Assembly (NCBI GenBank): GCA_035041965.1
Contig: JAPYMA010001303.1
Span: 121,793-185,792 of the forward strand
DNA: 64,000 nucleotides
Origin: Anisakis pegreffii
Lineage: Eukaryota > Nematoda > Chromadorea > Rhabditida > Anisakidae
Direction: 5' to 3'
Under the pieces are notes generated by a model. That model ran no database searches. It saw nothing but the letters and a program-made list of their open reading frames with translations, and had not been told where the DNA came from. Below are positions 38,201 through 48,975 of this stretch, piece by piece (the first letter of the stretch is position 1; the number at the start of each line of letters is the position of its first letter). The translations under genes were made by a program, and so were the position numbers.

Positions 38201-39823
38201 GATTTCTTTAAATCGCTCTGTTCAGGCTATTAGTCGCGCCGAGGAAGTTGGTATTCTTTGTTCAACCACTCAATGTGATTGATTTATCGACAATATTTCC
38301 ATTCTATCTAGAGGTTGCGCTACCGTTCTTTGGTATTCACGCTGAGAAACTACGTGAATTCACAGGTGAAACTTCACAACACACACCTGTCACATATCGA
38401 TTTAAATCGATTACTTGTTAATTTTTGATCAAGATTGCTTGATTAAATGATTGGATCTTGATTTTTACTTGATCTTGATTTACCGGAGAAAGATAAAAAT
38501 CAAATACTTGATCAAGATTGAATCGATTTCCACATATCGATTTGATCAAGATCACTTGTTTGTCAGCGATCGGATCACTCTGAAATTGGAACGTTTAGGC
38601 GCTATGCTAGTGGTTCGCATATTACGAGTATTGCGCATGGCAAGGGTGTTTAGGTTGGCCAGATACAGCACGGGATTGCAGGTGAGCCGTTTTTCCGCTT
38701 CAACAATGCTTTTCTCTTCATCAGTTCTCAGTGCTTTTTCGGCATCACAAGCATATTGCCCGTTAATTTGCACTGTTGACAACAGACAAGCGCTTTAAGA
38801 CGCCCCATTGAACGTGCACTAGTTATGCATGATATGATCATTGACTCACAGTTATCCCTGAATTGATGTCAGTACTCAAATTCAGACATTTGGTTCCACA
38901 TTGCGCTCGTCAGTGACTGAATTGACGATGTTGGGGATATTCCTGGTGACGGGTATTGTTTTCTTTTCGACAATTATGTACTTCCTCGAGAAAGATGAAA
39001 CGAACAGTGAATTCTACAGTATACCCGCAGCGTGTTGGTGGTGTGTGTAAGTCGCTTCCGAATGATTTCTAACCTCCTTTTGATTGATCAATCAGTTATA
39101 TCAGTTGCTTCTCAAATTGATCAGTTCTGAATTTTTCCGCTCAATCTAAATGATCACATTAATTCGAAGCTTCAGACAACTGTTAACTTTACTGATCTTA
39201 AGCGTATTTCGAATGTTGAGCTTACTAGTTTTGAATTCGTCTGCTCATTACCACAATTTATTCAATCAGTTTTCTGCCAAGTCAAGTTTTCAACCCCGGA
39301 ACAAACTACGTTCAAACAAATTGACTTGCAACAGAGATTAACGCCACTATTCAAAAACTAGTTAGAATCCACTGTACTGCTCATATTGCACGAACTTGCG
39401 ATCTCAAATGTGATTATATCGAAAATAGCGATGTAATCAAACACCTCGAAGATTCAATCTTTTCAGAGTGACAATGACAACAATTGGTTATGGAGACTCC
39501 ATACCACAAACAACAAGTAAATTCATTGTTTGTTTGTTTTTTTGAGAATTTATTGGCCATTTTTGTTTCTTTTTGTTTCTTTTTTGTTTCTTTTGTTTCT
39601 TTTTTGTTTCCACTGACTGTTGATTGTTACCCGATTTGTTTTGATGAGGTGAAGTTTGCTGATTTGACGAGCTGAAGTTGCAGTTGGCAAAATAATCGCA
39701 ACATCAGCGAGTATTTGTGGCATAATCGTGCTTGCATTCCCCATTTCAATGATTGTCGAGAAGTTTGCTACCGCACAGCAACGAGCCATCGAGCGTGAGG
39801 CCGCATCGAAAGAAGGTTGGTGA
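32288..39823 (+). CDS. Voltage-gated K+ channel alpha subunit, non-Shaker Kv class, gene 2 of a tandem pair
   Basis: Exons 32288-32383, 34815-34938, 35721-35963, 36317-36396, 36729-36821, 37397-37514, 37718-37955, 38226-38365, 38551-38681, 38886-39046, 39467-39516 and 39684-39815 join in phase. Reading through the last donor gives a stop at 39821-39823 and about 537 residues. T1 has LNVGGKSYRI, and LHKPVDVC followed 20 residues later by CC across the 36396/36729 junction, which confirms that splice and the HX5CX20CC zinc motif. S2 is CIGWFTFEYLL, S3 NVIDLSTIFPFY, S4 VVRILRVLRMARVFRLARYS (six Arg, every third residue), the filter TMTTIGYGD, and S6 IIVLAFPISMIVEKF. The S1-S2 loop is longer than in gene 1. 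The first exon is inferred from phase 0 continuity over a 2.4-kb intron, so ATG 34863 is an alternative start. The tail may continue by splicing (see 40402 and 41065). Confidence 0.88.
36396..36729 (+). other. Paralogue-specific intron inside the T1 zinc motif
   Basis: In channel gene 2 the residues between the Cys of HX5C and the CC pair are split by this phase-0 intron (donor CAG|GTCGGC, acceptor CTTGCAG). In gene 1 the same stretch is one exon (22099-22253). The CX20CC spacing holds in both, so the splice is believable. Confidence 0.75.
37326..37385. repeat. Short AT-rich tandem repeat (TTTTAGAATTTA-like) before the S1 exon
   Basis: Four to five degenerate copies of a TTTAGAATTTA or TTTTAGAATT unit lie just before the TTTCAG acceptor of the exon at 37397. 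Confidence 0.7.
38400..38560. repeat. Interspersed GATCAAG/CTTGATC repeats at the S4 exon acceptor
   Basis: GATCAAG and its complement CTTGATC, with ATCGATTT and TTGATT variants, recur about ten times in 160 bp on both strands. The acceptor used for the S4 exon (GATCAAG|AT at 38550) is itself one of these units. Confidence 0.75.
39559..39612. repeat. Polypyrimidine-like tandem repeat (TTTTTGTTTC)n
   Basis: Five near-identical TTTTTGTTTC or TTTTGTTTC units lie inside the last intron of channel gene 2, about 70 bp upstream of the final S6 exon. Confidence 0.85.
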
Positions 39824-40401
39824 CTATTTTCAAGAGACGAACCTTTTTTAGCGCAATCCACGCGTTGTTTTGAGACCATTTGGACGTGAGTGACTCTGAG
39901 TGCCTGCCATTTCAATAGAATTTCTCCATGCATTCTACCGAAATGTACCAGTAAATGGGTAGTGAGATCAAATTTTATGCTGACAAATATCAAATGTTAT
40001 GCTGACGATGAAGCAAACGTTCTAGCTGATAATACGTGGTGATAAAATTAGCAACATTCATGACAACGATCCTTACTCGTTCCCCAACGATCAGTCTTCA
40101 GTTATTCCCATGCAACTGTGACTGCAGTTTGTGACGAATCAATGATAACAAGATCAGAGGCATGAACCCATGCGCAAGAGTGGCAGTTGATAGCAATCTC
40201 TTAGATTTTTCGGTTCAGATTAAGTGTTTCCTCCGACGGTATCAGATAGAACTTAACTATGCTGATGCGATTACGACGACTTTTGCGATAACAATTTTTG
40301 AGCTTTGTTATCGTTGTTCTCATTCGAAAACTTTCTCCATGCAATTGACCAAAATAAAACGGTGTTCTGTGAATTGAATATTTCTCTTGTTCGTTTCTAA
40401 G

Positions 40402-40446
40402 GTGATGCTGCCCTATGGTATACGCCACGAGACGTGCAATTCCCTT
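40402..40446 (+). CDS. Possible alternative tail exon of K+ channel gene 2
   Basis: After the TTTCTAAG acceptor (exon start 40402), two bases complete the phase-1 donor at 39815. The frame reads GDAALWYTPRDVQFP to a stop (40447-40449), or leaves at a GTGCAA donor in phase 0 after PRD. It fits by phase only. Confidence 0.25.
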
Positions 40447-40718
40447 AAAACAGACGGGCAGGTCATTTTGTATTATTCAATATTAGTAGTTGGATGTGAT
40501 TCGATTTCTAGACCGTTGAGAACCGGTGATAGATGCTCGTTCTCGAATTTGCTTTACGAATTGTTTTCTTCTTAAACGCTCCATAGATTTTTGAATCGAA
40601 ATGTTTTGTGTGCAATGAGCACGAGATCTGTAATGATGCTGGACTCTACAATAGCCACGCAGTGTGTCGTGCTCGCATCATCACATTAGAAATCATTCCT
40701 TCTTCGGATAATTTGCAC

Positions 40719-40862
40719 CTTTGAAACGCAAACTTTCCCGTTCGTGATAAAATCCTCAACATTCACACTTTTATGCTCCTTATTCAGAAGTTTTGTCAGG
40801 CATGACAACAATCCCTCCATTGTTTTGATAATTGTGATTTGACATCCGAACAATTGCATGCA
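40719..40862 (-). CDS. Weak candidate exon, unidentified, antisense to the channel gene 2 tail
   Basis: A 48-codon open stretch between an ATTTTCAG acceptor and an AAG|GTGCAA donor on the minus strand (MEGLLSCLTKLLNKEHKSVN, then EDFITNGKVCVSK). No partner exon was found. It may be chance. Confidence 0.2.
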
Positions 40863-41064
40863 CTGAAAATACTCTCTTTGAAAGTGATTCAACGATTATC
40901 CTACCACATTCCTTACTATCCTTTGCACTTTAGATTTCATCTCTTTTCATTATTTAATCATCAATCACTCAGAATATTATTCGCATTTGCATTCGTCGTA
41001 TTCTAGCCCTGAAGAACTTTCGCTTCGTAGCTCATAGCCCCGAGCTATTTATTACTCCTCATAG

Positions 41065-41319
41065 GTTTGCACACTCTTCCTTGTGGTGTTTATCAAGCCC
41101 AGCCACTCAGAATCACACACTCACTCTCGTGAATGTCTCAACGAACTTTCAGCGAAACTCTCATCTGTGGCCAGACGTTTCTTATACGGTCGATCTTCAA
41201 GCAGATCAAAAGTGCTCTATCATCATGACCAGTATCATAACCGACAATCGACACTGCTTCAGTCATCACTCCAAGAACTGCTCAGACCGGATCGTAAGCC
41301 CCTGGCCACAATAACGTGA
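41065..41319 (+). CDS. Candidate terminal exon (C-terminal tail) of K+ channel gene 2
   Basis: Opens in phase 0 after a CTCATAG acceptor and stays open to TGA at 41317-41319. The frame is helical and polar with Ser/Arg and Leu-rich stretches (NELSAKLSSVARRFLYGRSS, LLQSSLQELLRPDRK), as in Kv cytoplasmic tails. A phase-0 donor after the 40402 exon would connect it. It also has AATAAA signals 300 nt downstream on the same strand. It could be a separate small gene. Confidence 0.35.
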   Translation, partial: VCTLFLVVFIKPSHSESHTHSRECLNELSAKLSSVARRFLYGRSSSRSKVLYHHDQYHNRQSTLLQSSLQELLRPDRKPLATIT

Positions 41320-41623
41320 GGTTATACGCTCAGCAAGATTGTTCAAGCGGCATCATTCAATCACTAACACTGTACATATCGGTCATTCGCATCAATTCCA
41401 GTTTCATTCACATTTTATTCGTTGAATGTGCATTGACTTATCGGTTGATTGAACACTCATTTAATTGTCCTTTCGAAAAGCAGGTATTTATCCATCGATG
41501 TAAATAGACGTGCACTCAAAGTTCTGATTTGTGATGACAAATTAAAATGTTTTATGTTTTTATTCGTTGTTGCATGGCAACGAATGAGTTGTTGGCAGAG
41601 TAGTCGATGAATTAATCGCGTAA

Positions 41624-41637
41624 AATAAAGCAATAAA
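41624..41637 (+). terminator. Polyadenylation signals (two overlapping-region AATAAA copies)
   Basis: AATAAA at 41624-41629 and 41632-41637, plus strand, 305 nt after the candidate final channel exon. This supports a 3' UTR here. Confidence 0.5.
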
Positions 41638-42466
41638 CCAAAACAAAAGTGTTGTGAGTACTACAAATTACAATTTTTGGGTTGGTGCATAAGTTCGTGC
41701 GCTTTTATTCAGAATGAATTATTCCGGCAAAAGTCCACTTTTCCGGAGGAATGTCATACACCAATCAATAGCGTGTTTTCTGCTCTTCGCAACTGTGTTA
41801 GACGATCTATCTACTGCACGGTGATCTACTCACGCGATCAATAGTATCACGTTCACATGAGCAGCAGCAAGTACAACAACTCATTACGAGTTCATCATTA
41901 GCGACATCAACCAAATGCCAAAAACACTGATGTTAAGCTCTACCCTATTGAATTCAATTTCGAGATATTGAAATTTCATTCCCGGACGGAATACTATTGG
42001 ACAAAAAGTCTGATTTCAAGCTTTTCTGTTGAAGTCGATGAAATATCGCCGAATAATCAAGTTGATTTCTCATACATATGCATCTTTTGCAGTTTTTTGA
42101 TCCGATCTCCAAGAAGAACACTTTGAGGGCAATAATATTTTCGAATCATAGTTCTAATGCTCAGCATCGCAAAAAGCATAGCATATGATAGCATTAAAGT
42201 ATTGCAAGCTGTCACCTCAGTGTGTGCAGCATGCCCATCCCATGAAAATCTATTCCCTACTGATCAATTAAGTCCTTCAGATCATTAGCAAATCACCGTT
42301 CTAAGTTGTCCTCTAAAGCTGGTAATCGAAAAGTTTTGCATTATCAGAATTGGTCGTGATAGGTGAATTCAATTTCAAGACATTCGGCTGGGAATTGAAT
42401 GTGCTTTTTTAAAACTATGAAACGATATCCAATCAGACAATTTGAATTTTGACTAATGTCAACAGA

Positions 42467-42534
42467 ATTCTTTCGAAAAAAACCGAACCGCTGTCAGTTA
42501 TGTGCTGATGAGACGAACGACTACAAGCTATTGG
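42467..42534 (+). CDS. Weak candidate exon with a CxxC pair, unidentified
   Basis: Between a CAACAG acceptor and a TTG|GTGAGG donor the frame reads FFRKKPNRCQLCADETNDYK and LL. The CQLC with following DY resembles the start of zinc-finger modules, but the fragment is too short to assign, and no partner exon was found. Confidence 0.2.
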
Positions 42535-43458
42535 TGAGGCAGAAAAACGAAGGGATCAGTAATGATCATTACAAAATCGATTAGTAACATCACAATCTCA
42601 AGGAATCAATCCTCGTGAACAAACTGAATATGGATTTCACGTAGCGTTGCAGACGTTCAATGCCATATCATTGGTATATCCTAAAAATGCTGCATTGTTC
42701 GCAGAAATACCAACATCTCACACTCTGATATTGGTTCATCCCCTACTTCCTTATAGAACACACATTTTTATGCACTCAGCAAAGCAGTAGTTGCACTAAC
42801 CCGGAAGAGAGTGTAATACAGCTAAATCGCAGTTAATAACAAAACCAATTACTGGAGAAGACTCAATCGGTGACACATCCGTAACGTTCAACTTCCTTGT
42901 ACTTTTAACTTGAATTCAGCACCCACTATGCATCCTAATCAGATTTGAACGTATCTCAACTTCTGCAACAATGAAACTGATTACTGCTTCATAGACAGTT
43001 AATTCAGTGAATAACTATTCTTAAAAAGTTCACGTATCATTCGACCAACTTCCTAGTCACTTTCTATCGCCGAACTACTGCATGTACCGGAACAGCAAGC
43101 AGCATCCGAGGGGCTGAACTGCCGAGTGTTGCGTTGCGTTCTGAAATGTCGTTATTTGTATTCATTAGAGAATTTTAGGGGATAAATTAAGTGCAAATGG
43201 CACAAATCAATATCATTTCACACTAAATCACAAATTTTAACTGACATTTTCGAACAATTTGTTGCGGAAAAAACCGTGCACATTCTTTTTAAATAATCGA
43301 TTTTCACTCAGAATTTAAGAATTATCACCATTTTTTTCTTCTGAAAGAAAAATAAATCATCTTCACTAATGGATGTACGTCGAGGAAACTGATATGAATA
43401 ATGCAAATAAATGCGCACATCGTCTGAGCTCATCTTTTCTACAACACTTCCTTTGTAG

Positions 43459-44455
43459 CAGTGATTCTCATAGAGGGTGAAATTATCCATTTTGGGTAAT
43501 TTGGAGGTGTCAAGGGATAATGGGGGGTCGGGAAATTAGTATTTTGTGCAGTTATTATGTCTAAAAGGGTTTTCATTTGTTTTGACAGGGTTTTCATTCT
43601 TTTCCTTGCTTTTGCAATCACTCTCATAGCTTTTATCACCAAAAGTGTTCTCTTCTGCTAATTTCTCATTCATTTCACTGAATAGTTAAAGTCAAATTCT
43701 TATTCTATCAAATACACTCTATAATTGATCGTTTGACTGTCGAACGTTGTTGAACAATAATATTCGATCGCTGTGTTGTTGACTTCTGTTGTTAACAATC
43801 GTCAACGTATCCAGTAAATAGTATATACTACAGAATAAGAAATCAATTCGAAGTGTGAAGTGAATCGAAACGAAGTGAATGAGAAAAACTCATCAAGAGA
43901 ACGATATTCACAAGTAATAGCTATGCGGGTGAATAGAACACATCTGAAAAGAATGAGAATCCATCTGAATCAGTTTTAAGTGAGCGTATCAAAGACAATA
44001 GCTTTTCCTAAGAACGTGAGTATGAGAAGGATGAAGTTTCATGAGAACGATCTCATGAGCAGTAAGAACGTCAGATACAAACGGAAATCTGTTTGTTCCT
44101 GACGTTATAGGTAGAAGTAGTAAGTTTTTGTATCAGAACGGGGGGGGGGCAACAGCGGACGAATACAACACGTCCGGATAGAATGAGAATTCATCTAAAT
44201 CAGTTTGAAGTGTATGAGCGTGTCATTGACAATAGCTTTTCATGCATTATGATCGATTACAGCACTGAGTAACTCAACGGTCTAAAAGAAGGCTCATCGA
44301 AGTCGATTATCATCATGGACGTGCTAGTAAGATTGAACGTAACGGTCATCTGAACATAACATGTGTGATTTCCATATTTAGTAGGAGGAGAGGGAGGAGG
44401 GGTAACGGCGGCCTGTCAGATCATCAAAAGGGGTAATGGAGCACCCGAACTACTG
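43459..44455. mobile_element. Non-autonomous hAT-type element, copy 2 (997 bp), inverse orientation to copy 1
   Basis: It starts CAGTGATTCTCAT and ends in a decayed GTTCGGGTGCTC complement with ACTG. It is flanked by an imperfect 8-bp duplication, CTTTGTAG (43451-43458) and CTTTATAG (44456-44463). Long stretches match the complement of copy 1, for example CACTTTTGGTGATAAAAG and TTCTTATTCTGTAGCATTTA. A G11 tract (about 44143) and an extra internal segment repeating the CATCTGAATCAGTTTTAAGTG region make it longer. There is no transposase frame. Confidence 0.85.
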
Positions 44456-44463
44456 CTTTATAG

Positions 44464-45735
44464 CATTCCTCAGACTTCAATCTTGACCTTCTAGCATCCA
44501 TCAGAAGATCTGAATCCGACTTTAGATCACACTCTCTGAACCCATTCACTCAAGCTCCAGGTTGCGAATTCGAAGAAACGTTCAGTATCGAAGCATGCTC
44601 ATCATTTGGTTTTCGTTGTTTTATGCAACTCAATATGGAATAACGTAGTCATGACTGAAATGTTTGTGCAGAGACAAAAAATAAAGCGCTCAACTCCAGT
44701 GATGTCTTAAAGCTGACAACGGCAGATGATGATCAACATGCACTATATCGTCAGCTTAACGCTAATTAATGTTGTCATTCTGGATTGATGTCTGCCCTTA
44801 CATCCACCCATCCATACGTACGTCAAACCTATAATCACGGCTTGATTCTATCCAATGCACTCGTTCATATCACCTTTTCGGTTATCCCACTGACATAGGC
44901 ATACATCTTCTTGATTGTCAACGATGCGACTAATATCGATTCTCCATTCAGCGGTCCTAAATTCACTTATCTCAATCTAATTTCACATTGTGCCTCATCA
45001 GTTGTTTGTTTAGCACAAACGAAATTTCGAAATGTTCACTGCAGTCATAAGTATTATCATTGATCAAACTGTGTAGCTTTTGTGAGTTTTGCTATTATTG
45101 ATCATTTTTGTCAAATATTCAATTTAGGAAGGAACTGAACTCAGGGTGAGTTCTACCTGTGAGTCGGAATGTCGAGAGTGTACTCCTTTGAAGATTTTTA
45201 CCTCGTTGAGAAATCCAAGATTGCGTCCATTGCGCGAGGATATAAGAAAATATCCCTGTCCACATGGGTGAATCATTGGTGGGATCTGTTTCACCGCACT
45301 GAAGTATTCAGTCGTAGCAGCTGGATTTTGTACTCGCCAGTATCTGATGAATAGAATATACCCTTCAATTCATCGGATGTGCCAACAGAGGGATAATTTT
45401 TGATTTTTTCAGCAGATCCGTTAGTCACGATTTCGTTATGATCCTTCACTCGTTTACACGAAATCAAATGTACTACTCCACATCCACATTAATTTTTAAT
45501 TCAGAGCAGATGCTGCTGTACGTACTGTACACAACAGCATCGTAGAACTTAATGGTAATCGGGCAGAGCTCTTCGAAATTATGACATTTCATCGGAAATT
45601 GCCTTATGATCTTTTCACCTGGCAAATTTTCTCTTCAACTCTCCTCATTTCTTATATTGCGTCAGCGGACTTTTTTATTTAAAGTATGATTTCAAGTGAA
45701 CTTTTTGAATAGATAAGAAACATGTTTCTGCGTAG
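44464..45735. other. Unresolved stretch with one ambiguous exon-like block
   Basis: Around 45139-45354 two plus-strand frames are open after an ATTTAG acceptor: one Cys-rich (STCESECRECTPLKIFTSLR), the other starting at ATG 45169 (MSRVYSFEDFYLVEKSKIAS). Neither joins the next exon (45736, phase 1) by a clear donor. It may be a 5' exon of the gene at 45.7-46.7 kb. Confidence 0.25.
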
Positions 45736-46676
45736 GTAACCTGCTCTTGATCGACGATAAATTGCACCACGGAGGAGGTGTATCGAGAGAAAACAACCAG
45801 GTGACTGAAAATCCATTAGAATAAAAAAATTTCATGCTTGGCTGAATGAGTGGTGTGTGAATTCATTGGTGTATAAGAGCTGGTCAACCTATACGATTCC
45901 CTCTCATATCGGCTTTCTGTACAGCTCATAACGGTGGAGAGCACCACAGATCAGGTTGGTCTTTTCAAGTCGCTCACAAAACTGATTTTGAATGTAAGCC
46001 TGAGTCTGAGTACGAAACGCAGCACCTGTCTACGAGGGTAAGGCTGTGTTTGAATTGAAGCCTAATTGCAGCAAGTTGTGCTGAAATTAGAGCAAAAAGC
46101 CATTGTTGAGCGTGATACGCGTCTGAGGTTTGCAAATTGCTTGAATATAAGACTCAGCTTCATTGAGAGACCTTTCTTTAGCGTTCATCATATTCCTCAC
46201 ATTTCCTATAATGAAATCTTAAAGAAATATTCACCTTAACCTTTCTCTTTGACATTTGATATACCGCTCTTGACATTTGATTCACTCGTATGATGTGCTG
46301 CTTCTTCTAGGTTGTTTATCACCTTCATTCACAAACTTATTACGCTTTTTGCTATTATCATCGTCACGTATCGTTTTCTTGTTGTTATTGAGATGTTTTT
46401 CCATCAAAAGCTCACGGTACTGCACTCAGTAAACCTGAAAAGCAACAGTGTAGAAAATGCTCAATGATAGGTGCAGCTGAGCAAAGTTCCGATTGATTTC
46501 ATTCATCAAACGACTTCACCGAGTCCATTTTCGCACTCACAATCAGTTCGTATTCAAGAGTCGATCGGTTTTTTTGCTTACGACGTTTCCATAAGAAACG
46601 ACGTTAGTGCCTGCGAGGAGTTGTCAATGAGGGACCGAGCGATCGTGCGATATTTTGTTCTTTTTGCTCAATGCTA
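45736..46676 (+). CDS. Unidentified spliced gene, exons 45736-45800, 45880-45993, 46072-46127 and a terminal exon
   Basis: Exon 1 (GCGTAG acceptor, CAG|GTGACT donor) reads NLLLIDDKLHHGGG. Exon 2 reads LVNLYDSLSYRLSVQLITVE and ends KSLTKLILN at a GTAAGC donor. Exon 3 (TTGCAG acceptor) reads VVLKLEQKAIVERDTRL. All three join in phase 0. A later open piece after GTGCAG (46471-46676, SKVPIDFIHQTTSPSPFSHS, ending RYFVLFAQC and stop) needs an intervening exon to fix phase. The helical, charged character suggests a coiled-coil or adaptor-type cytosolic protein, but I recognise no family. The 5' end was not found. Confidence 0.45.
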
Positions 46677-46677
46677 G

Positions 46678-48764
46678 CGCAATTCGTAGATTCAGTTCTT
46701 TGATCCGTTGCAAGAACAGTGTGCGAAAGCATTATAACTTACATTTGCTGCATAATAACTTTTTGTATAATGAGGCACTTCTTGTATAAAAACGAAAAAT
46801 ATGGATGAACTACTCATGAAAGCACTTCATTTGATTCTCACATATTACTTTTAGCACTTGTTCAATCAGTAATAGTTTACAAGTTGTATCGCTGCGGTAG
46901 ATTGGGCAATAGATCAATGAGGACCGGACGAATCTAGCAACTTTTCCGGAAGTTAATTTATAGTGTTATATTATCGTTCACAAACGCTCCCTTTTGGTAG
47001 CATATATATCTATGTTGCATCATCTTAATTTCATTTGAACATAACACTTTACATATAACGAAATTAGTTGTGAGTAACTTTTCATAACGAAATATTATCT
47101 GTGAGTTGTCCATGAGCACATCAGCAACGAAATGTGTTTCTCAGAAGCAAACAAGCCAATTGATGTGTTACTGTATGTGGAGAGAATTTGCACTTTAACT
47201 GATTATGCCTATGAGAGAATGCATTGTTGAGCGCTCTTCGAAGCGAGTTTATGCATATCTCTCAATTGCGCATTGTATTCAAATGGTATGAGAATACGTT
47301 AACTGAATGAGATAATACCAATACGGCAGGGTTGCGAATGAGGCAGGAGGGAGTGGAAACGGTGTTTATAAATAAGGGTTTGTTTATGAACTGAATAGAT
47401 TACGTACTGATTGCTAGCCACAACAACGAAAAAAATTTCTAACGAAAAGCGCAAATCATTTCTGGTGACCGTATAGCTATGAGAACATATGTAAGTAAAT
47501 ATCTAATGAGATTTTCTCTTTCATACCAGGCATCCTATTTGCATCACTGAATATTGCTGTGTTTGAGTGATTTCGTCTAGAATGCAATCTCTTGATATTT
47601 ACCATTTTCACTTCAGATTCGATCGTATTATGCTTTCAGATTCATTGTGCTTACAATCAAGTGCAGTAAATGAACTATAAAAATATTTGATGTAGATCAA
47701 TAGATCAATCCGGGCAATTAGAAATCATGAGCATAATTCATGCAGGCGAGATGATTTGATGACTTGAGATGAATTCAGTGGGCGAATGATAGAATAATTT
47801 CCAAGTGATTACCCACAAGAAAGAACGCAACGTTTTTGTAGAATTCAGCTAGTTATCTTCGCTTCATTACCTTCGTAGCGCTATCTATGGAAGATTTGTC
47901 TTCATTAGAAAGAATACTATGCTTTAGTATTTTCATAACGTTTCAATTCACCTGGAGCAGTTTAATATTGCATCTATTCCTTGAATATAAGTGACTTGAA
48001 TATTCCAACGAACATGATCTTATCGTAAGACATTTGATATGGTCTGTGCAGAATCATCCTCAACTAAAATCTCACTCAGTCTTGCTCACTTCAGTTGAAT
48101 CCAGCTCTGATGATTAATGAAAGCCTTGATGTTGGTTATTTTTTGCTTATGCAAATCAACATCCCACCAGCCTTCTGGGATTGCTCATCTCGTTAATGCT
48201 GTTCATCCGTATATTATGAAACTTTTTTGGTTTGGTTTGTTTATACGAAATGGTTTATGATGTAGAGGATGATGCGCATTTCGATATGACTTAATCGAAG
48301 ATAAATGCTCTGCGAATGCATCTTGAATCAATCAATCACATTAACGTGATTCTCTATAGAAACTATAAAAGCAGAAACGATTAAGCAGCAGCACATCAAT
48401 CCGCTTTCGAATTTAATTCAAACGGCAGCAGCAAAGCTATATATCCATATATTTTTGATTTTGAAGAAAACAGCTGGAACTCAAGAGCATCTGCTCACTG
48501 CATTTCTAAGCGGTTTCTCAAGGGATTTTATTCCGAAAGTTGATTTCCTGAATGGCGAATCTCGTGTTTCTGTAGAGACGAATGGATATTTCTCTCCACT
48601 CGAGCATCTTTCGTGTGTGCAAGATGCGAGTTCGACACCTCTGAACCATTTCAAGTCGCGGTCCGTTCACATGTTAATTGACATTTGCATCGCTTATTGC
48701 ACAGTTGTTCCTGCTGCCACGGCTGCCCCTAAATGCAGTACTTGAACTGAAGTTAAGTAGGAAG
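46678..48764. other. Gene-poor stretch
   Basis: Mostly AT-rich sequence. The only coding-like block is a plus frame at about 48455-48700 (LLTAFLSGFSRDFIPKVDFL, then SPLEHLSCVQDASS). It has no clear donor or partner. Confidence 0.25.
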
Positions 48765-48975
48765 TTACGTTGTAGTTTTTACATCGTATTTCTTGACGAT
48801 CTTTCCATTCACGTTTACCGTAACGATGTTATACGATTGCCCGTAAAAAAGACTATTATCTTCGTATTCACAGAAATCATTTAAAAAATTATAATGTTCA
48901 AGCAAATCCTCAATTTTGTCGGATGTAACTAAACTTGATGATTGGTTTGAATGTGCCAAAAGTTGCGGCACACAG
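48765..48975 (-). CDS. Candidate terminal exon of an unidentified minus-strand gene
   Basis: Opens in phase 2 after a TCTATCCAG acceptor and ends at a stop. The frame reads SDKIEDLLEHYNFLNDFCEY, then YNIVTVNVNGKIVKKYDVK, a well-formed acidic helix followed by a beta-strand and basic tail. This is unlikely for random AT-rich sequence. An upstream partner may lie at about 49225-49165 (GLKSITPGTTYIKD before GTACAT), but its phase does not fit directly. No family was recognised. Confidence 0.4.
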
